A DNA stretch of 64,000 nucleotides from Phytophthora vignae f. sp. vignae. Lineage: Eukaryota; Oomycota; Peronosporomycetes; Peronosporales; Peronosporaceae. Position 1 is the stretch's first letter, and each line of letters begins with the position of its first letter. Below the pieces are notes generated by a model. The model saw only the letters and a list, made by a program, of their open reading frames with translations, was not told the DNA's origin and searched no databases. Where the stretch lies: assembly GCA_016169955.1 (NCBI GenBank), contig JABJUM010000065.1, positions 1 to 64,000 on the forward strand. The letters are read 5' to 3'. The position numbers were made by a program, and so were the translations under genes. Of the stretch, positions 31,369 to 40,398 are shown piece after piece.

Positions 31369-32211
31369 GCATCTCCAGCCAACCAGCCAGCGCAGGGGCA
31401 AATCCGCCAGCAATTTTTTCATCGAGCTTGGCCAGACTTGTGGGTCTAACGACAACGGAGGCCCTGCCGGACTCGTGTTCTGTGGAGACGGTTGCTGGCC
31501 GATCCACCGGATCCGCCAGCGCAGAGCTGGAACAACTCGCTGGATCCAGTGCGAAGTCGAGTTGCACCGCGAGGCCTGCCTGTCCTGGTCAGGGCAGGGC
31601 ACTGGCAATTGCTCGCTCACCCGAACGCAGCGATTGCTGGACGCGGCCGCAGACCCAGCTGGGCCGGGGCTGCAATCACTTTGGCGCGGGGCTCTGGATT
31701 TTTCCTCATGTGACGAGGCAGCGGACGCCCCTTTTCCGGCAACCAGACGTCTCTTTTTCGGCAACGGTGTCAAATGGGATTGGCCGAACCCATGTCGTCT
31801 ACTGGTGTTGTCCGTGGGGCGGGTATGCTCTCCGCGGCATACAGAGCGACAGTGAGTTAGACGGTGGAGGGAGGGGCGACGTGGTCATCTCTTGTCCTCG
31901 CCCATCCAGGAGCCGAGCATGCCCGCAGCGCCAGCTTGCCGCACTCGTCCGAACGGAAGCAACTGCCGCCGCCGCCGCGCTCTTCAGCTTTGACGACCAG
32001 GTGGTGAGGAAAGTGTGTGCGATACCGGTATCCTTCTGCTGTACGAGTGCCCATTTTGGGGCTCCAACGTATTTGTAGTTTACTCATTAGCTATTAATGC
32101 AATGGCTGTCGAACATCGTGCAAACTTGCAAGCTTTCATTCCACGATTTTCCTCGGACGCCGTCGATAAGTTAAACAGAAGTGCTCTAATGTCCTCGTTG
32201 TTGAAGATTCC
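31369..32211. repeat. 844-bp dispersed repeat, copy B (inverted)
   Basis: Inverted copy of 22309-23152 with a handful of substitutions, for example giving RVSEQLPVPC where copy A gives RASEQLPAPC in one frame. Together the pair bracket 9.9 kb holding a transporter, the HTH relic, the hAT relic and the TA-flanked element. Confidence 0.8.
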
Positions 32212-32693
32212 AAAGCTTGCCGTGATGATACTGTACTGCGCTGCAGGCGAAACCAAATGAGTACCAAGTCGCGAAATTTTAAACCAACTTTAGCAATACA
32301 GTACATGTACCGTACACTGTACACTCGTATTCAGAGTTTTTGGAATCAATTTACACATATTTTGGGCAAGTAAAGACGATCCTGTGGCAAGAACGCCCGG
32401 ATGGCATTAGCCGATGTTGCAAAGGGTGCGGGGGGTTAAACTGCTCACATCAAAGCCGAAGATGCTCTGAAATATCGGGAGGAATGACACGGCTCAAGGT
32501 GCAGACTCGATCACGACTAGGAGAGGCGACATATTTCTTTTGCCACGCGCCAACACATTTTTAATCAATCACCGGTTAATCGAGCCACACACGTCTTCAA
32601 CACGCTTTTAGAGCGTTCATTTCGATTTTCGTCGCGTCCGAGCCAAGCCGTCCTCTTCAAGCCGAAAGTCCAAGTCCCCCCCCCCCCATCGCA
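32212..32693. other. upstream region of transporter, with C12 tract
   Basis: No gene is seen. It carries the initiator-like box at 32616-32630 and a run of 12 C residues at 32676-32687 that ends six bases before the ATG at 32694. Confidence 0.5.
32616..32630 (+). promoter_or_regulatory. initiator-like element of the 32694 transporter
   Basis: TTCATTTCGATTTTC lies about 65-80 bases before the ATG and fits the oomycete core promoter pattern TCATTY followed closely by an ATTTT box. Confidence 0.5.
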
Positions 32694-34760
32694 ATGGTTT
32701 CAAGCGCTGGGCTTCAGATTCCAACCGCGGCCTACATGGAGGTGGCCTCGCCGCGCATCCCCAGCTCCGGCACCAGCTCACGGGCCGTGAATCTGCGCCG
32801 CCGCAAGATCGAGATTGAGATTGTGGAAGGAGCGCCTAAAGGTCCGACGTGGCAGTTCCCAGGCTCGGGCTCGTCCGAACATGTGAAGGTGCCTGATGCG
32901 GAGTTGGCGGCGATCCAAGATGAAATGGAGCAACCCAGGAAGCTCCTGGGCGAGCTCCCAGCCACCGCTATCTGCGGAAACGATATCCTGTCCAGTGTGC
33001 TGTACTCGGCATCGTCGGTGACGTCCAAGTGCGGAAAGCTCATGCCCATTCCTCTGCTCATGGTGTCGACGGTGCTCTTCTTCTTCCGCTTCATCTACGA
33101 GGAGGTGGTGACGGCCATCCCCATGAACGGTGGTACCTACAACGCCCTGTTGAACACGACGTCCAAGCGCACGGCGGCCGTGGCTGCGTGTCTGAGTATC
33201 TTATCGTACGTGGCCACGGGTGTGGTGTCGGCCACATCGGGTGTCAAATACCTGAACACTCAGATCGACATCCCGATCGTCACTTCGATTATCGTCCTGC
33301 TCGGGGCGTTCGCCGTGTTGGCTTTCATCGGCATCTCCGAGAGTTCTCGAGTGGCTGTGTTTATCTTCCTGCACCATATTCTGGTACTGTCGATTCTATT
33401 CGTGTCGTGCATCATCTACGGCGTCCAGAACACACACATTTTCAGCGACAACATGAAGACTGAGCTACCGGAGGTGGACTTCGCGGGCTCCATGCTCGAC
33501 GGCAACGTGTTCACGGCCATTTTCTTCGGCTTTGGTGCGTCCATGCTCGGTATCACCGGCTTTGAGTCGTCGTCCAACTACGTCGAGGAGCAGCAGCCGG
33601 GTGTGTTCCGTAAGACGCTGCGCAACATGTGGGCACTCGTCACGTTTTTCAATCTGGGGCTGGGCGTCGGTATCCTTGCGGTTCTGCCACTTGACGGCGA
33701 CGACGGTATTTACGCTAGCAGTGATGCTCTACTCGCGAAGGTCGCTCGGGTGGCAGTGGGAAGCTGGTTCGAGACATGGGCTTCCGTCGACGCCTTCATC
33801 GTGCTCAGCGGTGCCGTGCTTACGTCCTACGTCGGAATTGTTGGACTGGTTGAGCGTCTGTCGAACGACCGCGTGCTGCCTGCCTTCTTGGCCAAGAAGA
33901 ACAAGCTGCGTGGAACGAGCCACAACATCATTGTACTCTACTTTGTCCTCTCGGCAAGCCTCGTTCTGATCCTGAACGCCGACTCCACTACTGTGAACGG
34001 AGTCTACACGTACGCGTTCCTGGGATTGATGGCATTGTTCTCGTGCGCGTGCATGCTCCTGAAGGGCAAGCGCTCGGAGATCCCACGCGACATTCATGCG
34101 TCGTGGACTGTGGTGGTCGTGGGTTTCGTGCTGATCGTGGTGGGAATCTTCGCCAACTTGCTGGGCGACCCAACGGCGCTGATGTACTTCGCCATCTACT
34201 TCATCGTCGTGATGTTCGTAATGTTCATCATGTTCGAGCGAGTCACGATTCTGGGCTACATGCTCGCGATGCTCAAGAAGATGGCTCCCTCTCGCTATGG
34301 CAAGGCTGCTGCAGTGGGCCTCGCCTCCAGTAACTCGTCAGAGATTGAGCACACTGGTGCACGTGGTGGCCGCACTATCGCCCGTACCATCGTCAGCATC
34401 CGCGACGCCCCCATCGTCTTCTTCTGCAAGGTGCCCGACCTCACGATCATCAACAAGGCCATCATCTACGTGCGCCGTAACGAGCAGACCCACACGCTGC
34501 GCATCGTTCACGTGTTCTCGGACGAGGAGGCGGACGCTCCGGTGCTCACCTCCTTCCGCGAGATGGCGGCGCTGTTCGACAGCATGTACCCGAAGATCCG
34601 CGTGGACTTCGTGTCGGTGCGCGGCGAGTTCGGTCCCGCGATGATCGAGTGGCTGTCGCGGTCCATGAAGGTGCCGCGCAACATGATGTTCATCACGCAG
34701 CCGGACATTCTGTCAGCTGAGAGAGTCTCCAGTGCTGGTGTCCGCGTGATCACAGCATAG
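32694..34760 (+). CDS. APC-type amino-acid transporter, intact paralog
   Basis: 688 residues, one exon, MVSSAGLQIPTAAYMEV to GVRVITA. The head has NLRRRKIEIEIVEGAPKGP and SSEHVKVPDAELAAIQ. The membrane domain starts at TAICGNDILSSVLYSASSV and includes EEVVTAIPMNGGTYNALL, GFGASMLGITGFESSSNY, KTLRNMWALVTFF and LLKGKRSEIPRDI. The tail runs from IVFFCKVPDLTIINKAIIYV to the end. It shares Cys in AICGNDIL with the 11320 gene, where the 16396 and 24603 copies have Ser, and the last few hundred coding bases plus about 90 bases of 3' flank are nearly identical to that gene. This indicates a recent partial duplication or gene conversion. Only 150 bp separate its stop from the next gene. Confidence 0.9.
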   Translation: MVSSAGLQIPTAAYMEVASPRIPSSGTSSRAVNLRRRKIEIEIVEGAPKGPTWQFPGSGSSEHVKVPDAELAAIQDEMEQPRKLLGELPATAICGNDILSSVLYSASSVTSKCGKLMPIPLLMVSTVLFFFRFIYEEVVTAIPMNGGTYNALLNTTSKRTAAVAACLSILSYVATGVVSATSGVKYLNTQIDIPIVTSIIVLLGAFAVLAFIGISESSRVAVFIFLHHILVLSILFVSCIIYGVQNTHIFSDNMKTELPEVDFAGSMLDGNVFTAIFFGFGASMLGITGFESSSNYVEEQQPGVFRKTLRNMWALVTFFNLGLGVGILAVLPLDGDDGIYASSDALLAKVARVAVGSWFETWASVDAFIVLSGAVLTSYVGIVGLVERLSNDRVLPAFLAKKNKLRGTSHNIIVLYFVLSASLVLILNADSTTVNGVYTYAFLGLMALFSCACMLLKGKRSEIPRDIHASWTVVVVGFVLIVVGIFANLLGDPTALMYFAIYFIVVMFVMFIMFERVTILGYMLAMLKKMAPSRYGKAAAVGLASSNSSEIEHTGARGGRTIARTIVSIRDAPIVFFCKVPDLTIINKAIIYVRRNEQTHTLRIVHVFSDEEADAPVLTSFREMAALFDSMYPKIRVDFVSVRGEFGPAMIEWLSRSMKVPRNMMFITQPDILSAERVSSAGVRVITA

Positions 34761-34852
34761 TAACTTGGCTTTACCATTCACTTCAACTTGTTGTTTGTGG
34801 ATAAAATACACATAGATTTTGAGTTTTTACTTTCAACACCATTTTTTCAGTT
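34761..34852. repeat. duplicated transporter 3' flank (also at 11226-11319, inverted)
   Basis: TAACTTGGCTTTACCATTCA through to ACACCATTTTTTCAG matches the minus strand of 11226-11319 almost base for base. It then diverges at once into the LYR gene here and the SK-channel leader there. It ends in a polypyrimidine-CAG, which could also act as a 3' splice site for the next gene. Confidence 0.8.
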
Positions 34853-34910
34853 TGCAACTTTCGACGAGCTCCATTTAGCCGTTATCCCGGAGGTGCGGTC
34901 TGCGGCGGTC

Positions 34911-35411
34911 ATGGGCGTCACGAGGCGAGCGCTGGGGGCTGAGGTCAAGTCGCTGCAGTACTTCCTGAACCGCACGGCGGTGCTGAACCAGTACCGTGAG
35001 TTCCTGCGGACCACGAAGCCGCTGGCCGACGATGTGCGGCAGGACGTGCGGCGCCAGGTGCGCGCGGGCTTCGACGCCTACCGTAACGAGGAGGACGAGC
35101 GCCGCGTGGGTCTATTGCTGCGGCAGGCGCGCGATCAGCTCAAGATGGTGAGCGACCTGGTGGACACGGCGGTGGCGCAGCAGCGCAGCGCCGAGAGCAA
35201 GCGCGACTGGAAGAAGGGCGACTGGGCTGCTCCGACGCAGCAGGCACCGGCTGCAGTGGCTCCGGTGGAGGCAAAAGACACGTGGATGGACTCGCCGTCG
35301 GACGGAAAAGACGGCAAGGACGACGTGAAGGGACGAGTGGGCACTGGCTGGCCCTGGAAGAGCGGTAAGGTCACAGACAAGCTCGACCTAGAAGGCATCA
35401 AGCGGCGCTGA
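34911..35411 (+). CDS. LYR-domain protein (LYRM2-like), mitochondrial assembly factor
   Basis: 166 residues from the ATG at 34911 (MGVTRRALG); the frame is open upstream to 34788, but that part lies in copied transporter flank. Residues 12-80 align in order with LYRM2: SLQYFLNRTAVLNQYREFLR (LYR position reads QYR), then VRRQVRAGFDAYRNEEDERR and LLLRQARDQLKMV. LYR proteins are small matrix proteins working with the acyl carrier protein in respiratory-complex and Fe-S assembly. The Pro/Ala/Asp-rich C-terminal 70 residues are extra relative to the family and probably disordered. A cleavable presequence is not obvious. Confidence 0.75.
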   Translation: MGVTRRALGAEVKSLQYFLNRTAVLNQYREFLRTTKPLADDVRQDVRRQVRAGFDAYRNEEDERRVGLLLRQARDQLKMVSDLVDTAVAQQRSAESKRDWKKGDWAAPTQQAPAAVAPVEAKDTWMDSPSDGKDGKDDVKGRVGTGWPWKSGKVTDKLDLEGIKRR

Positions 35412-35846
35412 CCAAGGCGTGGACCATTGCAAGCGTCGCTGATGATGAGAGGACCGTAGAATTCGTCATCGCGTTTAGATAGAGAAGGCGTGAAGACGTT
35501 CTTGCTGCGGCCAACGCGAGGTCAAGCAGTCGATGCCGACCCTCAGGGTAATATTAAATGCTACAGTACCTGAGAATGTCGATCGGTCGAAACTCACAGG
35601 GTATACAGATCAGCGGTAATGAAATAACGGTACACTCAGACATCCGCTCTGATTCTGCAAGTTCCAAGTTGAGAGAAGTGCGCCAGAGGAAGGGGGCTCC
35701 GTGGGTGTCCTTGTGCGTCAAGTGCTGCGAGTGCCATGCCTGCATCAACACACTAACGTTGTCCTTGTGAATATATTCTACTGCTGTTATAGGCCCAGAT
35801 CAGTGCGCAGTTCCGAAGCGGAGAAGCCACCTAAAGTATCATCAAC
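35412..35846. other. intergenic region
   Basis: Between the LYR gene and the four-exon gene. No recognisable gene or repeat; the end of it presumably holds the promoter and leader of the gene starting at 35847. Confidence 0.45.
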
Positions 35847-36455
35847 ATGGTGTCGTCGCCCGTGCACTCCAGCGGCCAAGCAGCCATCCTGAAGGTTGCT
35901 GCCGCTAAGCAGCGAAGGAAATTTTGCCGAAAGCACTAAATATTTCTGCGTAATGGCCTGGCTACTGCAGCACACCCAGATCACACTCAACGCGACGTTC
36001 ACGACGGCGCCCGTGATGCCCTCGCTGAACGAGAACCTGCTGCAACGGGTACGTGAAGGAGGGCGAGGAATATCAATCCTGTACACGCTAAAAGTTGCTC
36101 GTATCACTTGTTGCAGGACGTGTTCGACTACGACTTCAACCGCGAGCGCATCTTCCTCGAGATCGCCGAGGCCGAGATCGCCGCCATGCGCAAGGCGAAG
36201 GAGGACGAGAAGGCGGCGGCTGCGAACGAGAGGGACGACTGGGACGATGAGCTCGCTCGACAGGTTAGCTTGCTCTTTGCTTCACCTGCCACAAACTACT
36301 ACTCACGCTTGATTTTGCCTGGATAGAGCGCCAAGCTGTCGCTGTCGAGCAGCATGAGCAGCACGGGGCACCAGGACGGCACGCCCACAAAGCCCCGCAG
36401 CGCGAGCGAAGAAGACGTGGCAGCCGCCATCTCTGCATCTCTGCGCGAATACTAA
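35847..36455 (+). CDS. small four-exon gene, unknown function
   Basis: Exons 35847-35894, 35971-36048, 36117-36263 and 36327-36455 join in phase 0 through GT..AG introns of 63-76 bp, giving 133 residues. The parts are MVSSPVHSSGQAAILK, HTQITLNATFTTAPVMPSLN, then DVFDYDFNRERIFLEIAEAE with a long charged helix (AAMRKAKEDEKAAAANERDD), and a Ser-rich end closing ...ISASLREY. The third exon is predicted coiled coil. The splice sites are textbook (GTACGT, TTGTTGCAG), which is the main support. I do not recognise the family. Confidence 0.6.
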
Positions 36456-36507
36456 CTTGAATTTCATCAATTGTACGCCATTGTATTCATTCTAAGCTAC
36501 TGCTGTT

Positions 36508-36915
36508 CTACCGCACGGGGTTGTCCTTGTGCATCATGTTGTATGCGAGCCAGTAGAGTCGGCCGTAGTCGACGTAGAGCTCCTCCCCGGGCTGAATATC
36601 CCTCAGAGCCACGACATCAGCTCTGTCATCTTGCGGTCGCTTCTCGAAGCGCACGTTGAATCCCCCACGGTGTCCTCTGCAGTCGTTGATGTAACGGGCC
36701 AGCACCTCGGGACAGTTGAGCGCGTCAACGTACTTGCCGTCGCCCAGCTTCATCAGGTAGGACTTGTCCGGTAGTTTCCAGGCCTGCTGGTTGGGCAGCA
36801 CTACCCCCGTGTAGACGCACACGGTAGAACCTTCAGCATGAAGCCTCGTAGCGAATAACCCCTTGCCCGCCCCGGGGATATTGGACTCGCGCACTTCCAC
36901 GCCGTCGTCCCGCAT
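36508..36915 (-). CDS. minimal SET-domain protein (lysine methyltransferase-like)
   Basis: 135 residues that are essentially only a SET domain. It has an N-terminal VRESNIPGAGKGLFAT (the substrate/cofactor strand with G-x-G), CVYTGVVLPN, ARYINDCR (in the place of the RFINHxCxPN motif), NVRFEKRPQ, and the C-terminal GEELYVDYG with the catalytic Tyr. There is no pre-SET, post-SET or other domain, and the length is close to the small viral-type SET proteins. SET enzymes methylate lysine using S-adenosylmethionine; the target here is unknown. The NH of the usual NHxC is replaced by ND, which may affect cofactor binding. It is divergent from NAA20, with a MITE beginning 47 bases before this ATG. 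Confidence 0.78.
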   Translation of the reverse strand: MRDDGVEVRESNIPGAGKGLFATRLHAEGSTVCVYTGVVLPNQQAWKLPDKSYLMKLGDGKYVDALNCPEVLARYINDCRGHRGGFNVRFEKRPQDDRADVVALRDIQPGEELYVDYGRLYWLAYNMMHKDNPVR

Positions 36916-36961
36916 GTTGATCTGCCACCGTACGTACCCCCCCCGAGGTTACATACGGTTA

Positions 36962-37569
36962 GGCCCTTGTTCAAGTGAAGAAAACGGTTCTGTGCTTCAG
37001 TGCGGGCTAGGGCTTTTGGCTTGGTCTCGATTTGTGCTTGTGACTTTCAAAACATGTGCCACGCTTGTCCAAGTAAATTCCGGGGGAAGTCTGTCTCGAC
37101 ACCACCCGTCATTTTTAAAATCGTCAAGCGGATGCACCAAGTGTAGCGCTAGGGATTGCATTGTTTGCCGCTGTACGACAGGCTTCAGCGTCAGAACACA
37201 TGCACGTGCCACAGCACACCATAGAGTTGCAACTGGCTGCGCACTCATACAACCTATCGACGTGGCTATCGCCCACTACAACGCACAGGCAGCATGGTTG
37301 CCGAGCATTCTTGGGCTTCCGCCGGAAGCCTTCCGGACGGCTCCCCGACCAGGAGCTTGATTGGTCGAGGAGAGGCAAAAGTGTCTTGTCCTTGGCCGCG
37401 GTTCCTGGCACAAAATGTTCTCCCCTGGAACACCTCGTTTTGGTGTTCTGAAATTCGTGCTCCGGGAACACGAACGAGCAAAAACTGTACGATTCATGTC
37501 AACTTTTTATCCAATCATATCACCATAAATTTTCGGCACAGAACCGTTTTCTTCACTTGAACAAGGGCC
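36962..37569. mobile_element. 608-bp MITE, PIF/Harbinger type
   Basis: Begins GGCCCTTGTTCAAGTGAAGA and ends with its inverse. The inverted arms are identical for about 34 bases, through AAACGGTTCTGTGC. It is flanked on both sides by TTA (36959-36961 and 37570-37572), the target duplication typical of PIF/Harbinger elements. No transposase is encoded, so it is non-autonomous. A looser outer inverted similarity (ACCGTACCCCC near 36928 and 37620) suggests it landed in an older element. Confidence 0.88.
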
Positions 37570-37624
37570 TTACCATACAGTACATGTAACTATGGTACCC
37601 CGAGTTACACGGTCGGGGGTACGG

Positions 37625-37640
37625 TCTCATTTACGCCAAT
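37625..37640 (+). promoter_or_regulatory. initiator-like element of NAA20
   Basis: TCTCATTTACGCCAAT about 25-40 bases before the ATG fits the oomycete initiator core TCATTY, and includes a CCAAT word. It lies just outside the MITE. Confidence 0.5.
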
Positions 37641-37662
37641 CCAATCGAGACGAGGACCCAGG

Positions 37663-38460
37663 ATGACGTCCACGCGCAAGTTCTGCTGCGACGACCTGTT
37701 CCGCTTCAACAACGTCAACCTGGACGTGCTGACGGAGACGGTGAGTCTTCCTGCTATGCTGTCACGCTTCGTGCTTCACCGTAGCGCCAGTATTGACCGA
37801 GTTCGGCCCGTTTGTCGACCACCAGTACAACATGTCGTTCTACCTGCAGTACCTGGCCAAGTGGCCCGACTACTTCCTGGTGCAGGAGGACCCCAACAAC
37901 ACCATCATGGGCTACAGTGCGTTGCTCCCCTTGAAGTTTCTTCTTTTGAGCCTCTTCCGGCTCGGGTTGACCCAGTGTTGACCTCTAAACTATATCTTTC
38001 GTGGCTGTGCTCTATCTGCTGCAGTCATGGGCAAGGCTGAGGGCCAAGGCACCAACTGGCACGGACACGTGACGGCGGTGACGGTCGCCCCGGAGTTCCG
38101 CCGGCTCGGACTGGCCAAGAAGCTCATGGACTACCTGGAGAACGTGTCGGTGGAGCTCTACGACGGCTACTTCGTGGACCTGTTCGTGCGCGTCTCCAAC
38201 TCGCTGGCCATCGGGATGTACGAGAAGTTCGGCTACTCGGTCTATAGGCGGGTGCTTGGGTATTACTCAAGCGCAGACGACGGCGAAGACGCATTCGGTA
38301 TGACCCACCTACCGGTAGTGCCCATCTAGTAAGTTGCTTCGATCCTTTCTCATTGTTTTTGTTTTCGGTTCATGCAGATATGAGGAAGGCGCTACCTCGA
38401 GACGTCCACAAGAAGTCCATCATACCACTGAAGCATCCGATCACACCAGATCAGCTGTAG
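37663..38460 (+). CDS. NAA20: NatB catalytic subunit, N-alpha-acetyltransferase (NAA20)
   Basis: Exons 37663-37740, 37826-37916, 38025-38297 and 38378-38460 give 174 residues. Joins LTET|YNMSFYLQYL, MGYI|MGKAEGQG and DAF|DMRKAL restore the family sequence exactly. A GNAT fold is evident: CDDLFRFNNVNLD near the N-terminus, WHGHVTAVTVAPEFRRLGLA (acetyl-CoA-binding R-x2-G-x-A loop), VDLFVRVSNSLAIGMYEKFGY, and the C-terminal RDVHKKSIIPLKHP. NAA20 with NAA25 acetylates nascent proteins starting Met-Asp/Glu/Asn at the ribosome. Length and order match animal and plant NAA20. Confidence in the exon model is high because each junction is forced by homology. Confidence 0.95.
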
Positions 38461-38721
38461 CTGGAGCGTTTGACGCACTGAGTGAAGATCGTTCCCGTGT
38501 GAGAAGAAAAGATTGAGCTGTGAGCTATGCGAAGGAAGCCGAGTTGATTTTGAGGCAGAGCATTCAAATGAAATCGTGAGAATTCCAGGTTTTTGGGTGG
38601 CGTTTTTTAACGAAGACTGCACCAGCACCGCAGCTATCGTTTTAGAGCTACATAGTTGGTGGGGTGAATCGAACACAAAGAGCGCACTATATTAATCTGT
38701 GGTGCTTCTCTCTGATCTATT

Positions 38722-38803
38722 TATTGTTCTCCAGGTCTGCGCAGCCTGAGGTTCTGGATGGGTATTGTTCTCCAGGTCTACGCAGCCTGAGGTTCTGGAT
38801 GGT
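38722..38803. repeat. 41-bp tandem duplication
   Basis: TATTGTTCTCCAGGTCTGCG and on to GGTTCTGGATGGG is repeated directly with two or three differences (38722-38762 and 38763-38803), in the region between NAA20 and the minus-strand gene ending at 38869. Confidence 0.75.
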
Positions 38804-38868
38804 TATTGTACTCGTTGTTCGCCATGCTTTCAAGGCGAATGGGTGACACATATGACACAAAATACTGC

Positions 38869-40398
38869 TTACTCGAGCTCTTGGGCCTTGATGACGAACG
38901 CGGTTGGCGCGTGGGCAATAACGTCGTGGGTTTTGCCTCGAGGACGCCTGGGAGGAAGCGCACGGGGACGTGGGACAGCACCGAGCGGCTGCAGTTTACG
39001 CCGCATTTTGACAGTTCCGACAATTGGCGAGCTTTCACGTTCCTGGATCTCTTGGATAGGCATGGACGAGGATCGAGTGTAGCGCGTGACCTTGGCTGGG
39101 GTGTTGATCGCCGTCGGAACAAGAGGAACCTCTTTCATCATCGTGACATCTCTCGTCGGCTCGTCTGGACGTGGCGGGGGAGGCATTCTTTGTCTTAGTC
39201 CGCTAGGAGGCGGCGGCGGGGGCGTTCTCGGTCGGATCTGAACTTCAGACGCAGATTTCCGCTCAACCTGCAGGACCTCAGCCCCAAGTCGATCACTCTT
39301 CTGGGCGCGCTGGAGCTCCAGTTTGTCCTTGGACGCATCCCACAACGCTTCGTCCACGTTGCAGAGGATCTGTCGGATGGCATCATAGAGATATCGTCCG
39401 TTTGCCTTGATCATGGCGTCCTGGAACCATTCCGACTGAACGCGCACGACGATCTGCCTCGTTCGCTCCTCCTCTCTATTGACACTGTCGTCGTCACCTT
39501 GCTCGTTCGTCTCGTTGCTCAGCTGCATGGTGCTGGCATAGGCCAAAATCTGACGAAGCACCACGGCGCCAACACGCCTGTCTTCGGGCAACCGCGCGTT
39601 GACCCGAATCACGAACTCCATAGCGACCGCGCCCTTGCTGTTAGCCTGTGCAGGTGGTTCCTCGTTGCTACTTGAGCACTCATCGTAAGGGTGAAGCTTT
39701 ATATTCTGCTGGGCACTCAGGTCGCCCCTCCTGTCCTTGGCCATCAATTCACTCTCGCCATACTTGGAGATCGCGGCAGACACCATCAGCAGGTCCAGGA
39801 GTTCCTGCTGAGTGTCTTTACTACGAATGATGCAGCGCAGCACCTTGGGGCTCACGATGTAGTTCACCCAGGCGTCCAGTTGCTCCCGAGAGAAGGCGCT
39901 CCTCGCTTGAATCTCCGTCGCCAGCTCCACTTCGTTGCCCTTGAAGAAGTTGAGGAAGCGGGCGTAGCGCTCCTCGCTGATACGTCGAATCACCTTGGCT
40001 CGCTCCACACTGAAGGCGTCCACGTCGTGCAGGGCGAAGTTGACCTTGTCCCCGGGGCGGCGGCTGTGACTGGTGACGTCGCTAATGGACCTTTTCGTCC
40101 GCATCGAGCCATCGATAGTCGCTCGCATATCTCCAACGTCCTCGTCCGGTGGCGACGGCACCAGCGTTGACCGGCGCCCCATCGGCATCACCGGTCTCCA
40201 CACGATCGGAGCGTGCGCCGAGTCCGAGGCCACCGACGAGTTGCCACCCAGAGTGTGGCGACGATGCAAGGACGGCCGGATGCCCGAGAAGGCCTCGTCG
40301 TCGTCGGCGATCACCTTCATTATAATGTAGCGACTACCCGACCTAATGGCGAATGGCGTTCTGACCAGCGAGAGCACGCTACGGCGGACTGTTGCCAC
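38869..40398 (-). CDS. unrecognised family (QS-FQ/LYD domain), 509-residue member
   Basis: Single exon. The first ATG gives 509 residues; an internal ATG at 40320 (MKVIADDDEAFSG) would give 483 and may be the true start. Central region: DAFSVERAKVIRRISEERYA, RFLNFFKGNEVELATEIQAR, REQLDAWVNYIVSPKVLRCI, TQQELLDLLMVSAAISKYGE. Then comes the signature RVQSEWFQDAMIKANGRYLY followed by DAIRQIL...LWDASKDKLEL. This matches, in order, the gene at 41229 and the five array genes. The C-terminus is Pro-rich (PPPPPP) and basic. No signal peptide or membrane segment, so probably intracellular. I do not recognise the domain from any named family. Confidence 0.75.
   Translation of the reverse strand: MATVRRSVLSLVRTPFAIRSGSRYIIMKVIADDDEAFSGIRPSLHRRHTLGGNSSVASDSAHAPIVWRPVMPMGRRSTLVPSPPDEDVGDMRATIDGSMRTKRSISDVTSHSRRPGDKVNFALHDVDAFSVERAKVIRRISEERYARFLNFFKGNEVELATEIQARSAFSREQLDAWVNYIVSPKVLRCIIRSKDTQQELLDLLMVSAAISKYGESELMAKDRRGDLSAQQNIKLHPYDECSSSNEEPPAQANSKGAVAMEFVIRVNARLPEDRRVGAVVLRQILAYASTMQLSNETNEQGDDDSVNREEERTRQIVVRVQSEWFQDAMIKANGRYLYDAIRQILCNVDEALWDASKDKLELQRAQKSDRLGAEVLQVERKSASEVQIRPRTPPPPPPSGLRQRMPPPPRPDEPTRDVTMMKEVPLVPTAINTPAKVTRYTRSSSMPIQEIQERESSPIVGTVKMRRKLQPLGAVPRPRALPPRRPRGKTHDVIAHAPTAFVIKAQELE

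Noticed and set aside
22309..32211. Whole interval as one transposon with 844-bp terminal repeats
   Set aside because: No target-site duplication at the outer edges and the contents are unrelated relics; kept only as a finding to test.
34788..34910. Upstream extension of the LYR gene to 34788
   Set aside because: The extra codons lie in DNA copied from the transporter's 3' flank and have no match to LYR proteins.
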